A stretch of DNA of 64,000 nt, from assembly GCF_009604375.1 (NCBI RefSeq), contig NZ_WEGH01000003.1, forward strand, positions 186,001 to 250,000, given 5' to 3'. This DNA is from Actinomadura macrotermitis (GTDB lineage: Bacteria; Actinomycetota; Actinomycetes; Streptosporangiales; Streptosporangiaceae). Of the stretch, positions 17,385-25,526 are shown piece by piece. The notes under the pieces were generated by a model. That model worked only from the letters and a program-made list of their open reading frames with translations. It had not been told where the DNA came from and searched no databases. Each line of letters opens with the position of its first letter. The stretch's first letter is position 1. Position numbers and translations under genes: made by a program.

Positions 17385-18776
17385 TCAGCCGGTCCGCCGC
17401 TCGTCGCAGGCCCGCTCCAGCAGCGGCAGCCGCAGCACCAGCCGGGCGCCCTGCGGGCTGTCCTCGGCGACCAGCGTGCCGCCGTGCGCGGTGGCCAGGT
17501 CCCGGGAGATCGGCAGGCCGAGGCCGCTGCCGCCGCGGTCGCGCTTGCGGCCCTCGGCGAGCCGCTGGAACCGCTTGAAGACCAGCTCGCGGTCCTCGGG
17601 CGGGATGCCCGATCCGTCGTCGGTGACCGTCAGCACCGCCTGCCCGTCCACGACCGAGATCCTCACCGCGACGTGGGTGCGGGTGTGCCGTTCGGCGTTG
17701 TCCAGCAGGTTCGTCAGGATCTGCTCCAGATGCGCGGGGTTGGCCGAGACCACCGCGCCGTCGACCGTCTCCACCTTGACCGGGACGCGCCGGCCGCGCC
17801 GGGCGATCTCGGCCCGGGCCAGCTCGCCGAGGTCCACCGGCTCGCGCTCGATCGGCACCCCCGCGTCCAGCCGGGCCATGATCAGCAGGTCGCCGACCAG
17901 CCGCTGCAGCCGGTCGGCGTCGTTCAGCGCGGCGCGCGCGACGGCCGGCCAGTCCTCGTCCGCGGGGTGCTCCAGGGCCAGCTCCAGCTGGATCCGCAGC
18001 GCCGTCAGCGGGCTGCGCAGCTCGTGCGAGATGTCGGCGACGAACACCCGGTACCGCTCGACGACGGCCTCCAGCCGGCGCAGCGTCACGTTCACCGACT
18101 CGGCGAGCCCGGCGACCTCGTCGTCGCTGTCGGGCACGGTGACCCGGCGGTGCTGCTCCCCGCCGGTGATCTCGGCCAGCTCGGCGCGCATCCGCCGGAC
18201 CGGCCGCAGCGCCCGCTGCACGGCGTGCCACACCGTCCACGCGATCAGGACGGTCGTCACCGGCACCATCAGCACCAGCGCGATGACGAAGTAGGTCTTG
18301 GTCTCCTTGGCGACGGGCATCGGCGCCCCCGCGTACACCACCCGCCAGCCCTGCGGCGTGTGCGCCCAGGCGCCGATCACGTACAGCTTCGCGCTGAAGC
18401 CGGGCCGGTAGGTGATCTCGGTGATCCGCTCGTCGTGGGCCGCGGGCCGCCGGGCGAGCAGCGGCGGGCGGTGCTCCATCGTGTCGCTGGCGGCCACCAC
18501 CCGGCCCTGCTCGTCCACGACCTGCAGCAGGGAGAAGCCGTCCCCGGCGGGGACGAGCCGCGGATGCCCGCCGGACCGTTCGGTGTCGGTGATGAGCCGC
18601 TGCACCGCCTGGCCGCCGTGGGTCGCGAGCCGCTCGTCCACCGCCCAGATGAGCGTCGCGTAGAGGCCGAGCACGCCGGCCACCATGAGGAGCCCGGCGA
18701 TGACGGTGGCGGCCGCGGTCACCCGGGCGCCGAGCGACCAGCGCGAGGGGGGCCAGCGCACCGTGCGACCCGTCAT
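17385..18776 (-). CDS. Orphan sensor histidine kinase
   Basis: This 463-residue membrane kinase has a transmembrane helix at about 18-45, an extracytoplasmic sensor region (46-160), a second helix at 162-185 and a HAMP linker. The HisKA box has phospho-acceptor His251 (DISHELRSPLTALR), and the ATPase domain has NLLDNAERH, DDGSGIPPED and GGSGLGLPIS. No response regulator gene is adjacent, so its partner is elsewhere. Downstream, 19 bases away, is the carboxyltransferase gene. A candidate promoter TTGACT-N17-TTGAAT lies about 310 bases upstream. Confidence 0.92.
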   Translation of the reverse strand: MTGRTVRWPPSRWSLGARVTAAATVIAGLLMVAGVLGLYATLIWAVDERLATHGGQAVQRLITDTERSGGHPRLVPAGDGFSLLQVVDEQGRVVAASDTMEHRPPLLARRPAAHDERITEITYRPGFSAKLYVIGAWAHTPQGWRVVYAGAPMPVAKETKTYFVIALVLMVPVTTVLIAWTVWHAVQRALRPVRRMRAELAEITGGEQHRRVTVPDSDDEVAGLAESVNVTLRRLEAVVERYRVFVADISHELRSPLTALRIQLELALEHPADEDWPAVARAALNDADRLQRLVGDLLIMARLDAGVPIEREPVDLGELARAEIARRGRRVPVKVETVDGAVVSANPAHLEQILTNLLDNAERHTRTHVAVRISVVDGQAVLTVTDDGSGIPPEDRELVFKRFQRLAEGRKRDRGGSGLGLPISRDLATAHGGTLVAEDSPQGARLVLRLPLLERACDERRTG

Positions 18777-19091
18777 TGCGGCGCCCTCCCCCCGGTTCGG
18801 CGTGGCACGGAACCGTGCGTTCCATCGCTGGGGGGTGAACGATCACTAGAGCTGGTTGTTACCTGCCCATTGCAAAGCGAAACATAGGGCGGCGAATCGG
18901 CAGAACCCTCCGGCGCCGCTCGCGGCGGGGCGGAAAAGATCGCCGGTGACCGGGACGGGCCGTGCCGTCGCCGCCCCGGTCACCGCGCGGCCCCCGCCGT
19001 AAGAGCGCCCCGAACGGCGAGGGAGACCTGACCGGCCCCGCCCGGCGGGCGACCGAGGGGGCCGGTCGAGCCGGGAGGAACCCACGGGGAT

Positions 19092-19120
19092 ATTCAAGCG
19101 AACATTCCCTACTAAGTCAA
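19092..19120 (-). promoter_or_regulatory. Candidate sigma-70-type promoter toward histidine kinase gene
   Basis: On the minus strand TTGACT (19115-19120) and TTGAAT (19092-19097) are 17 bases apart in an AT-rich patch. The leader to the kinase start would be about 310 bases, unusually long. Confidence 0.35.
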
Positions 19121-19146
19121 CAGGTTTTATAGAGAACCGATCGGCC

Positions 19147-19200
19147 GATGCCCGCGCGGACGGCGCCTCCCACCCCTGGGGTGCCGTCCGCGCGGGCATC
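19147..19200. repeat. 18-bp perfect inverted repeat (orphan hairpin)
   Basis: The arms 19147-19164 and 19183-19200 match perfectly around an 18-base loop. It resembles a terminator but follows no known gene. It could end a short unannotated transcript or act in the leader of the protein kinase message. Confidence 0.6.
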
Positions 19201-19423
19201 GCCTTCGGTGCCGCCGACCGCCGCGGGCCCGTGCCGAGGAGGGTCACGAGGGCCCGGAACCGATCGCCGAACTGGTCCTTACTCTGCCCTGACCATGTGC
19301 ACGGGGGGCTACATCAAGGTGACGTTCACGTTTCCGGCAAGAAAGACCAAGTCAGGAACCATATTTCGCCATCGAACGGGAAGGGGGGCGCCTGAGCTTC
19401 ACGGAGGGGTGAACAGGAACGCC

Positions 19424-20725
19424 ATGAATCGCCACCAGACCACAGATCTGCGCCCGCTGGAGAGCACCGACCCCGAGCAGGTGGGCGGCTACCCGCTGCT
19501 CGGCCGGATCGGCGCCGGCGGCATGGGCACCGTCTTCCTCGGCCGCGACCCCGACTCGGGCGAGCGGGTGGCGGTGAAGACCATCCATCCGCACCTGGCC
19601 GGGAACGCCGCCTTCCGGGAGCGGTTCCGCGACGAGGCGGTGCTGGCCGGGCGCGTCGCCTCGTTCTGCACCGCGCGGGTCGTCGCGCACGGCGACGAGG
19701 AGGACCGCCCCTACATCGTCAGCGAGTACGTCGGCGGCATGTCGCTGCAGAACCGGATCGACCAGAGCGGCCCGCTCCCGGCCGCCGAGCTGCACGGCGT
19801 GGCGGTGAGCGTGGCGTCCGCGCTCGCCGCGATCCACGCCGCCGGCCTGGTGCACCACGACCTCAAGCCCGCCAACGTCATGCTGACGCTGTCGGGCTGC
19901 CGGGTGATCGACTTCGGCATCGCCCGCACCCAGGGCTCCCCCGGCACGATGACCACCACCGGCTCGGTGCTCGGCACGCCCGGCTGGATGCCGCCGGAGG
20001 TGATCGCCGGCGGCGCCGCCTCGCCCGCCGCCGACATGTTCGGCTGGGGCTGCCTGGTCGCCTACGCCGGGACCGGGCGGCTGCCGTTCGGCGCCGGCGC
20101 CGCCTCGGCCGTCGCGCTGCGGGTGATGGGCGAGGAGCCCGACCTGTCCGGGCTGCCGGAATCGCTGCTGCCGGCGGTCCGGGCGGCGCTGTCCAAGGAC
20201 CCGGCCGAGCGGCCCACCGCGTCCGCGCTGCTGCTCTCCCTGGTCAACCAGACCGACCCGGGCGCGGTCGAGCCGGACCTGCCCGCGTCCCCCTCCGGCA
20301 CCGAGGGACCCGAGACCCAGGCCCTCGGCCTGCTCCGGCGCGCCGGGGCCGGGACGACGCTGCGGGCACGGCTGGCCGCCGGGGCCGGCGTCGCCGCCGC
20401 GACGGTCCTGGCGAGCGGCCTGCTCCTCGGGCTGACCGGCGACGAGGGCGGCACCGCGGGGACGGCCGGCGCCGCCGTCCTGCCGCCCCGGCAGGAGCCC
20501 GCCCCCGCCGCGCCGGCCAAGCCCGTAGCCGAGCCTGTCGGGCGGCACGCCGCGCGGCCCGCCGCGGTCCGCGGGGACGCTCCCGCCCCCGGCTCCAGGC
20601 CGCCCGCCGATCACGGCAAGCGGAAGGGCGAGCAGAAGAAGAAGGAGGAGCACAAGGGCGGGCACCAGGACCACAAGAAGCCCAAGAAGGACAAGAAGGA
20701 AAAGAAGCAGGGCAAGCGCGGTTAG
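19424..20725 (+). CDS. Membrane Ser/Thr protein kinase with Lys-rich external tail
   Basis: This 433-residue Hanks-type kinase has a P-loop GRIGAGGMGTVF (27-38), Lys52 in VAVKTI, a catalytic loop HHDLKPAN with Asp146, and DFG at 163-165. The activation segment ends in MPPEV. Residues about 316-337 form one transmembrane helix. The outside part has no PASTA or other known sensor. It is Ala/Pro-rich, then ends in a 35-residue tail (399-433) with 15 Lys and 2 Arg. The ATG at 19424 is preferred, with AGGA 5 bases upstream; a GTG at 19409 is possible. The gene converges on a phosphatase gene 5 bases away. Confidence 0.9.
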   Translation: MNRHQTTDLRPLESTDPEQVGGYPLLGRIGAGGMGTVFLGRDPDSGERVAVKTIHPHLAGNAAFRERFRDEAVLAGRVASFCTARVVAHGDEEDRPYIVSEYVGGMSLQNRIDQSGPLPAAELHGVAVSVASALAAIHAAGLVHHDLKPANVMLTLSGCRVIDFGIARTQGSPGTMTTTGSVLGTPGWMPPEVIAGGAASPAADMFGWGCLVAYAGTGRLPFGAGAASAVALRVMGEEPDLSGLPESLLPAVRAALSKDPAERPTASALLLSLVNQTDPGAVEPDLPASPSGTEGPETQALGLLRRAGAGTTLRARLAAGAGVAAATVLASGLLLGLTGDEGGTAGTAGAAVLPPRQEPAPAAPAKPVAEPVGRHAARPAAVRGDAPAPGSRPPADHGKRKGEQKKKEEHKGGHQDHKKPKKDKKEKKQGKRG

Positions 20726-20730
20726 CCGCG

Positions 20731-21846
20731 TCAGGTGCGCCAGATCAGCACGAGCGCGCAGTCGTCGTCGCGGGCGGCGGCCATCGTCTCGACCAGCTCC
20801 TTGGCGCCCTTGCGGAACCCGTGCGGGACGAGCCGTTCGGCCTCGCCGAGCAGCCCGTCGATGCCCTCGTCCAGATCACGGCCCGGCGACTCCACCAGCC
20901 CGTCGGTGTACAGCAGCAGCGCGTCGCCGGGGAGCAGCACGCCCCGCTCCGGCGTGCACTCCATCTCCTTCACCACGCCGAGCACGACGCCCTGGGCCGC
21001 GCTGACCTGCCACTTGCCGGTGCCGGCGTCGAACTGCACCGCCGGCGGATGGCCGGCCGACTCCACCGTGTACGCGCCCGAGCGCAGGTCGACCACCACG
21101 TGCACGGCGGTGACGAAGCCCTCGTCCCAGCGCTGCCGGTGCAGGTAGCGGTTGCAGGCGGGCAGGAAAAGGTCGGTTTGGAGCGATCCAAGCAGGCCGC
21201 CGAAGGCGCCCGACAGCATCAGCGCGCGGGTGCCGGCGTCCACCCCCTTGCCCGACACGTCGACCAGCGCGACCTCCAGCGTGTCGCCGTCGCAGACCGA
21301 GACCACGAAGTCGCCGCCGAACGAGGACCCGCCCGCCTGCAGCATCACCACCTGCGCGTCCCAGCCGGCCGGCAGGTCGGGCAGCTGCCCCTGGCGGCGC
21401 AGCCGGTCGCGCAGCTCCAGCAGCATCGAGTCGCCGCGCAGCCCCTGCACGCCGAGCTGCTGGCGGGTGCGGGCGAGCGTGATCGCCAGCAGCGCCGTGA
21501 CGGCCAGCGTGGCGATCATGCCGGGGCCGACCGCGTCGGTGTCGTGCCAGGCGTTGTAGGCGACCATCACCGCGACCACGCCGAGCAGCACGCAGAGCGC
21601 GCGCACCCGCAGCAGCAGGCCGCCGCCGACCACCGTCAGCACGATGGCGCCCGACGGCGCCCACGCCCGCGACTCGGGGGCGACCAGGCCGAGGGCGACC
21701 GTCAGCACCGCCAGCCCGGCGAACACGTAGCGGTCGCGGCTCAGCCCGCCGCGCCGCAGCCACCCGTAGAGGGCGACCAGGGCCGGGATCCGGCGCAGGA
21801 ACACGCGGACCCTCAGCGGCAGCAGATGGACGAGTCGTTGCAGCAT
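20731..21846 (-). CDS. Membrane PP2C/SpoIIE-type phosphatase
   Basis: This 371-residue protein has about four hydrophobic segments between residues 40 and 130. A cytoplasmic PP2C-like (SpoIIE) phosphatase domain follows. The metal-binding Asp motifs are FGGDFVVSV, LVDVSGKGVDAG and LYTDGLVE, with AGHPP between them and a final RDDDCALVLI. Such enzymes usually dephosphorylate anti-sigma antagonists or Ser/Thr-phosphorylated proteins. The gene is convergent with the Ser/Thr kinase, so the two may act on common targets; position alone does not prove this. Confidence 0.88.
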   Translation of the reverse strand: MLQRLVHLLPLRVRVFLRRIPALVALYGWLRRGGLSRDRYVFAGLAVLTVALGLVAPESRAWAPSGAIVLTVVGGGLLLRVRALCVLLGVVAVMVAYNAWHDTDAVGPGMIATLAVTALLAITLARTRQQLGVQGLRGDSMLLELRDRLRRQGQLPDLPAGWDAQVVMLQAGGSSFGGDFVVSVCDGDTLEVALVDVSGKGVDAGTRALMLSGAFGGLLGSLQTDLFLPACNRYLHRQRWDEGFVTAVHVVVDLRSGAYTVESAGHPPAVQFDAGTGKWQVSAAQGVVLGVVKEMECTPERGVLLPGDALLLYTDGLVESPGRDLDEGIDGLLGEAERLVPHGFRKGAKELVETMAAARDDDCALVLIWRT

Positions 21847-21975
21847 GACTCACGCACTGTACCGAGCAACCGCCCCGCCCGGCCGGGTTCCGCGCCAGGG
21901 CCGGCCGTTGCAACGGTCCAAGAAGGCACCGGGACGCCATTCCCTCCGGGCCCGCCGTGGTGTCCAATGGGGGGC

Positions 21976-22170
21976 ATGGGCCAGCCGGGAATGCGGATCA
22001 CGGTGGACGCGGCGATGCGGGCGCGCGATGTGTCACGCCCGAGACCGGACGGCGAGCCGGAGCCGCCGCCCGTCCCGGCCAAGGGCGCCGAGGCCGGGCG
22101 GCGCAGCAGGGCGGCCAAGAACGAGCGCCGCCGCCTCGGCAAGCGCAGCGCCCCGAAGCCCGAGGCCTAG
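21976..22170 (+). CDS. Small basic conserved hypothetical protein
   Basis: This protein is about 64 residues. Its core MRITVDAAMRARDVSRPR begins at the ATG at 21991; ATGs at 21967 and 21976 are alternative starts and the true one is unclear. The rest is Pro/Glu-rich, then Arg/Lys-rich (SRAAKNERRRLGKRS), suggesting nucleic-acid or ribosome contact. The VDAAMRARDVSRP block recurs, as far as I recall, in small actinobacterial proteins of unknown role. It converges on rpiB with 10 bases between stops. Third-position GC is high, supporting coding. Confidence 0.65.
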   Translation: MGQPGMRITVDAAMRARDVSRPRPDGEPEPPPVPAKGAEAGRRSRAAKNERRRLGKRSAPKPEA

Positions 22171-22180
22171 AACCCGCCGG

Positions 22181-22657
22181 TCAGCTCTCGCGCGGCAGCG
22201 GCGGCAGCTCGCCGGTCTGCTCGTACGCGCTCAGCATCCGGATGCGGCGGGTGTGCCGCGGCTCCTTGGAGTAGGCGGTGTTCAGGAACAGCTCGACGTA
22301 GCGCGTCGCGGTCTCGGTGTCGTACTGGCGGGCGCCGAGGCTGATGATGTTGGCGTCGTTGTGCTCGCGGGCCAGCACCGCGGTGTCCTCGCTGAACACC
22401 AGCGCGGCCCGGGCGCCCTTGATCTTGTTCGCCGCGATCGCCTCGCCGTTGCCCGAGCCGCCGATGACGATGCCGAGGCTGCCGGGCTCGGCCACGGTGC
22501 GCTCGGCCGCGCGCAGCACGAACGGCGGGTAGTCGTCGACGCCGTCATAGACGAAGGCGCCGCAGTCGACGGGCTCGTGACCGTTCGCCTTCAGCCAGGA
22601 GACCAGGTGCTCCTTCAGCTCGAAGCCGGCATGGTCGCATCCAAGAAACACGCGCAT
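22181..22657 (-). CDS. rpiB: Ribose-5-phosphate isomerase B
   Basis: This 158-residue RpiB/LacA-family enzyme interconverts ribose-5-phosphate and ribulose-5-phosphate in the pentose phosphate pathway. Substrate motifs FLGCDHAGF (residues 4-12) and GGSGNGEAIAANK are present. The catalytic Cys of E. coli RpiB is replaced by Gly, and a Glu lies in the NGE segment, as in the mycobacterial type where Glu is the base. REHNDANIISLG and a C-terminal basic stretch complete the fold. ATG at 22657 is the only sensible start. Confidence 0.93.
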   Translation of the reverse strand: MRVFLGCDHAGFELKEHLVSWLKANGHEPVDCGAFVYDGVDDYPPFVLRAAERTVAEPGSLGIVIGGSGNGEAIAANKIKGARAALVFSEDTAVLAREHNDANIISLGARQYDTETATRYVELFLNTAYSKEPRHTRRIRMLSAYEQTGELPPLPRES

Positions 22658-22699
22658 GCGCTGATTCTCGCAGGTGCGCGGGACCGCCCGTCCGCGGGG

Positions 22700-23659
22700 T
22701 CACCTCGGCGGCGGCAGCGTCCCCTCGCCGTGGGCCTTGCCGTCCTTGCGCCCAGGCTCGTCGACCTGGGTCTCGGGCTCCGGCCCGGTCTCGGCCCCGG
22801 CTTCCGGAGCGGGCTCGGATCCGGGCTCCGGCGCGGGCTCCGGCGCGGGCTCCGGCGCGGGCTCCGGCGCGGGCTCCGGCTCGGGCGCCGGCTCAGCGGC
22901 CGGCTCGGGCGCCGGTTCGGCGGCCGGCTCGGCGGCCGACGCGGGCGCCGGTTCCGGTATCGGCTCGGGCGTCGGCACCGGCGCCGGGCCGGGCGGCGGC
23001 GCGGCGCCCCAGGCCGCCGCCGGCGCGACGGCCTGGGCGGGCGGCACGTACGGGACGGCGGCGGGGTGGTGGGCCGGCAGCTGCCCGGGCACCGTCCCGG
23101 CCGGCGCCGGCGCGCCCGGCGCGGCGCCATCGCGGGGCCGGGTCACCATGTAGGCGATCAGCGCGCCGGACCCGGCGGCCCAGCCGAGCAGGAAGCCGAA
23201 GCCGAGCCCCTGCGCGGCGTGGTTCCACACCAGCGACACGCTCAGCGAGGACGGGTAGTGCTCGCCCGCGATCGTCTTCAGCAGCAGGCCGCGCAGCAGG
23301 CCGACCGCGCCGCCCGCCACGATCGTCGCCCACCAGGCGGTCGTCAGCGCGCCGAACACGCCGTTGCGGGCGTCCAGCGCCCGGGCGCCGAGCGCCGCGA
23401 GCAGCCCGGCCGCGGCGATGAACAGCACGAGGCAGAAGTCCACCGCCAGCAGCGTCGGAACGCCGGGTCTGGCGTAGCCCGGAGTGATCCGCCACGCGGG
23501 GAACTCCAGCCAGTTCAGCGGCACCCGGAAGGAGCTGCGGTAACCGAGGTCGCTGCGCATGACCGCGTCGGCGAGCCACTGGTTGCCGAACAGCAGCGCG
23601 AGCAGTACCAGTGGGACCGCCGTGCCGATACCGATTCCGAGCACTCGCCGCAGCGTCAT
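22700..23659 (-). CDS. Membrane protein with Pro/Glu/Ala-repeat C-terminus
   Basis: This 319-residue protein of unknown function has four hydrophobic segments at about 8-28, 67-92, 100-125 and 145-170. They are followed by a cytoplasmic or external tail of about 145 residues. The tail starts Ala/Pro-rich and then becomes repeats of EPAPEPA type from about residue 225 to 300, with a charged end. The N-terminal part holds a conserved-looking RVPLNWLEFPAWRITPGYARPG loop. It neighbours rpiB but there is no clear functional link. I do not recognise a family beyond a generic membrane protein. Confidence 0.8.
   Translation of the reverse strand: MTLRRVLGIGIGTAVPLVLLALLFGNQWLADAVMRSDLGYRSSFRVPLNWLEFPAWRITPGYARPGVPTLLAVDFCLVLFIAAAGLLAALGARALDARNGVFGALTTAWWATIVAGGAVGLLRGLLLKTIAGEHYPSSLSVSLVWNHAAQGLGFGFLLGWAAGSGALIAYMVTRPRDGAAPGAPAPAGTVPGQLPAHHPAAVPYVPPAQAVAPAAAWGAAPPPGPAPVPTPEPIPEPAPASAAEPAAEPAPEPAAEPAPEPEPAPEPAPEPAPEPAPEPGSEPAPEAGAETGPEPETQVDEPGRKDGKAHGEGTLPPPR
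22770..22990. repeat. Low-complexity GGCTCCGGCGCG tandem region inside coding sequence
   Basis: Short direct repeats of GGCTCCGGCGCGG type encode the EPAPEPAPEP tail of the minus-strand membrane protein. Such tracts vary in length through slippage. Confidence 0.8.
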
Positions 23660-23702
23660 GCGGGGCAGGGTAATGGAGCGCGAACCGGCCGGGAAGGCCG
23701 GT

Positions 23703-24641
23703 TCAGGCCACCGGGAAGCGGAAGCCGGGGTCGACCTGCCGCTCCAGGTCCTCGCCGGTCGCGCGGTTGGCCCAGCTGCGCGCGTTCTTGACGTGGAACT
23801 CCACCGCCTGGCGCTGGTACTTGTCCCAGTCCTTCGGGCGGGCGTCCACCGCCGCCAGCATCCGGTCCAGCGCCGCGGCGTTGGCCTCCTCCAGGCGGGC
23901 GCCCTGGCGGCCCTGCTCGGCGGCGCGCACGGCGGCGGACTGGCCGACCCAGGTGAGCAGGTCGCCGCCGACGTGCTCGCGCAGGTAGGCGACGTCGTCC
24001 TCGCTCTGCACCTTGTTGCCGACGACGGCGATGGCCACGTCGTAGTCGCGGGCGTAGTCGGTGTACTGGCGGTACACGCCGACGCCCTTGCGGGTCGGCT
24101 CGGCGACCAGGAACATCAGGTCGAACCGGGTGAACAGCCCGGAGGCGAAGGTGTCAGCGCCCGCGGTCATGTCGACGACGACGTACTCGCCGGGGCCGTC
24201 CACCAGGTGGTTGAGGTAGAGCTCCACCGCGCCGGTCTTGGAGTGGTAGCAGGCGACGCCGAGGTCCTCGTCGTTGAACGGGCCGGTGGCGAGCAGGGTG
24301 ACGCCGTCGACGTCCTGGGCGAGGGCGTGCACCGGGTCGTCGCCGCGCGGCCGCAGCAGCCGCGAGCCCTGCCCCGGCGGGGTGGTCTTCACCATGGACT
24401 GGGCGGAGGCGATGCGCGGGTTGGCGCCGCGCAGCCACTCCTTGATCTCCAGCAGGTGGTCGCCCAGCGCGGGGACCTTGGCGGCGCGGTCCTCCTCCAG
24501 CCCGAGGGCGACGCCGAGGTGCTGGTTGATGTCGGCGTCGACGGCCACCACCGGCAGCCCCCGCGCGGCCAGGTGCCGGACGAACAGCGAGGACAGGGTG
24601 GTCTTGCCGCTGCCGCCCTTGCCCACGAACGCGATTTTCAC
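23703..24641 (-). CDS. CooC-like ATPase, nickel-insertion type
   Basis: This 312-residue P-loop ATPase belongs to the MinD/CooC branch. The GTG at 24641 gives KIAFVGKGGSGKTTLSSLF, a deviant Walker A at the very N-terminus as in CooC. DADINQHLGVALGL (switch region), VVVDMTAGAD (Walker B) and a later VVGNKVQSEDD nucleotide-base motif follow. CooC matures nickel enzymes such as CO dehydrogenase. The gene follows the nickel/cobalt ECF transporter genes on the same strand, with a 111-base gap that holds TCGCAA and TGAAAA-type elements. A nickel-related role is likely, but no nickel enzyme is in the window. Confidence 0.8.
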   Translation of the reverse strand: MKIAFVGKGGSGKTTLSSLFVRHLAARGLPVVAVDADINQHLGVALGLEEDRAAKVPALGDHLLEIKEWLRGANPRIASAQSMVKTTPPGQGSRLLRPRGDDPVHALAQDVDGVTLLATGPFNDEDLGVACYHSKTGAVELYLNHLVDGPGEYVVVDMTAGADTFASGLFTRFDLMFLVAEPTRKGVGVYRQYTDYARDYDVAIAVVGNKVQSEDDVAYLREHVGGDLLTWVGQSAAVRAAEQGRQGARLEEANAAALDRMLAAVDARPKDWDKYQRQAVEFHVKNARSWANRATGEDLERQVDPGFRFPVA

Positions 24642-24661
24642 GAATGCCCCCGATTCGGATA

Positions 24662-24676
24662 TGAAAACCATTGCCA
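24662..24676. promoter_or_regulatory. Possible Fur-family (Zur-like) box upstream of CooC-like gene
   Basis: TGAAAACCATTGCCA matches 11 of 15 positions of the actinobacterial Zur consensus TGAAAATGATTTTCA and lies 21-35 bases before the GTG start. The match is modest and the role unproven. Confidence 0.3.
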
Positions 24677-24752
24677 CTATCAGGTACGGCAGTCTTCACC
24701 CGGGGCGGGCGGGTCGCAAGCGCAATCCCAGAAAGGGCGGGGAAAGTCCTGG

Positions 24753-25526
24753 TCAGCGGGCGCGGGCGGCGGCCACCGGGTCGAACCCGAACGGCAGCTC
24801 CAGCCGGTGCTCGCGCAGCAGCGCGTCGTCGGCCAGCAGCTCCAGGGTCGGCGCGTCGGCGGCGATCACCCCGCCGGACAGGATCAGCGAGCGCGGGCAC
24901 AGCTCGGCCGCGTACGGCAGGTCGTGGGTGACCATCAGCACGGTCACCTCCAGGCCGAGCAGGATCTCGGCGAGCTCGCGCCGGCTGGCCGGGTCCAGGT
25001 TGGACGACGGCTCGTCCAGCACCAGGATCTCCGGCTCCATCGCCAGCACGGTCGCGACCGCGACCCGGCGGCGCTGCCCGAAGCTGAGGTGCTGCGGCGG
25101 CCGGTCGGCCACGTGCAGCATGCCGACGCGCTCCAGCGCGTCGGCGACCCGGCGCTCCAGCTCGGCGCCGCGCAGGCCGAGGTTGGCCGGGCCGAACGCG
25201 ACGTCCTCGCGCACGGTCGGCATGAACAGCTGGTCGTCGGGGTCCTGGAAGACGATGCCGACGCGGCGCCGCACCTCGCGCAGCGCCTTCTTGTCCTTGG
25301 GGTCCACCGCCAGGCCGCCGACGCGCACGGTGCCGAGGCCGCCGTGCAGGATGCCGTTCAGGTGCAGCACGAGGGTCGTCTTGCCGGCTCCGTTCGGGCC
25401 GAGCAGCGCGACCCGCTCCCCCTTGCCGATGACGGCGTTCACGCCGTACAGGGCCTGGGTGCCGTCGGGATAGGCGTAGGCGAGGCCGCTGACCTCGAGC
25501 GAAGGGTTCCCGGTGGTCTCGATCAC
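24753..25526 (-). CDS. nikO: ECF nickel/cobalt transporter ATP-binding subunit
   Basis: This 257-residue ATPase powers the ECF-type Ni/Co importer. Motifs are GPNGAGKTTLVLHLNG (Walker A), VFQDPDDQLF (Q-loop), HLSFGQRRRVAVA (signature), LVLDEPSSNLDP (Walker B) and THDLPYAAEL (switch His). The GTG start at 25526 overlaps the nikQ stop (GTGA), so the genes are coupled. Length and motifs match CbiO/NikO. The DQLF stretch after the Q-loop is typical of ECF ATPases. Confidence 0.92.
   Translation of the reverse strand: MIETTGNPSLEVSGLAYAYPDGTQALYGVNAVIGKGERVALLGPNGAGKTTLVLHLNGILHGGLGTVRVGGLAVDPKDKKALREVRRRVGIVFQDPDDQLFMPTVREDVAFGPANLGLRGAELERRVADALERVGMLHVADRPPQHLSFGQRRRVAVATVLAMEPEILVLDEPSSNLDPASRRELAEILLGLEVTVLMVTHDLPYAAELCPRSLILSGGVIAADAPTLELLADDALLREHRLELPFGFDPVAAARAR

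Larger units (their letters stand above)
18777..19423. other. 647-base divergent intergenic region
   Basis: This region separates the histidine kinase (minus) and protein kinase (plus) genes. It contains no supported gene. It does contain an 18-bp hairpin at 19147-19200 and a candidate minus-strand promoter at 19092-19120. A relatively AT-rich patch at 19080-19140 fits a promoter region. Confidence 0.6.

Noticed and set aside
18860..18880. TTGCAA-like half site near 18866 as a Nur box
   Set aside because: No second half at the required five-base spacing.
18846..19247. Minus-strand frame in the divergent kinase region
   Set aside because: Its residues are low-complexity and it crosses the hairpin and promoter; no ribosome site.
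19352..20674. Long open frame on the minus strand over the protein kinase
   Set aside because: It mirrors the GC-rich kinase gene; composition is typical of antisense frames and no motif is present.
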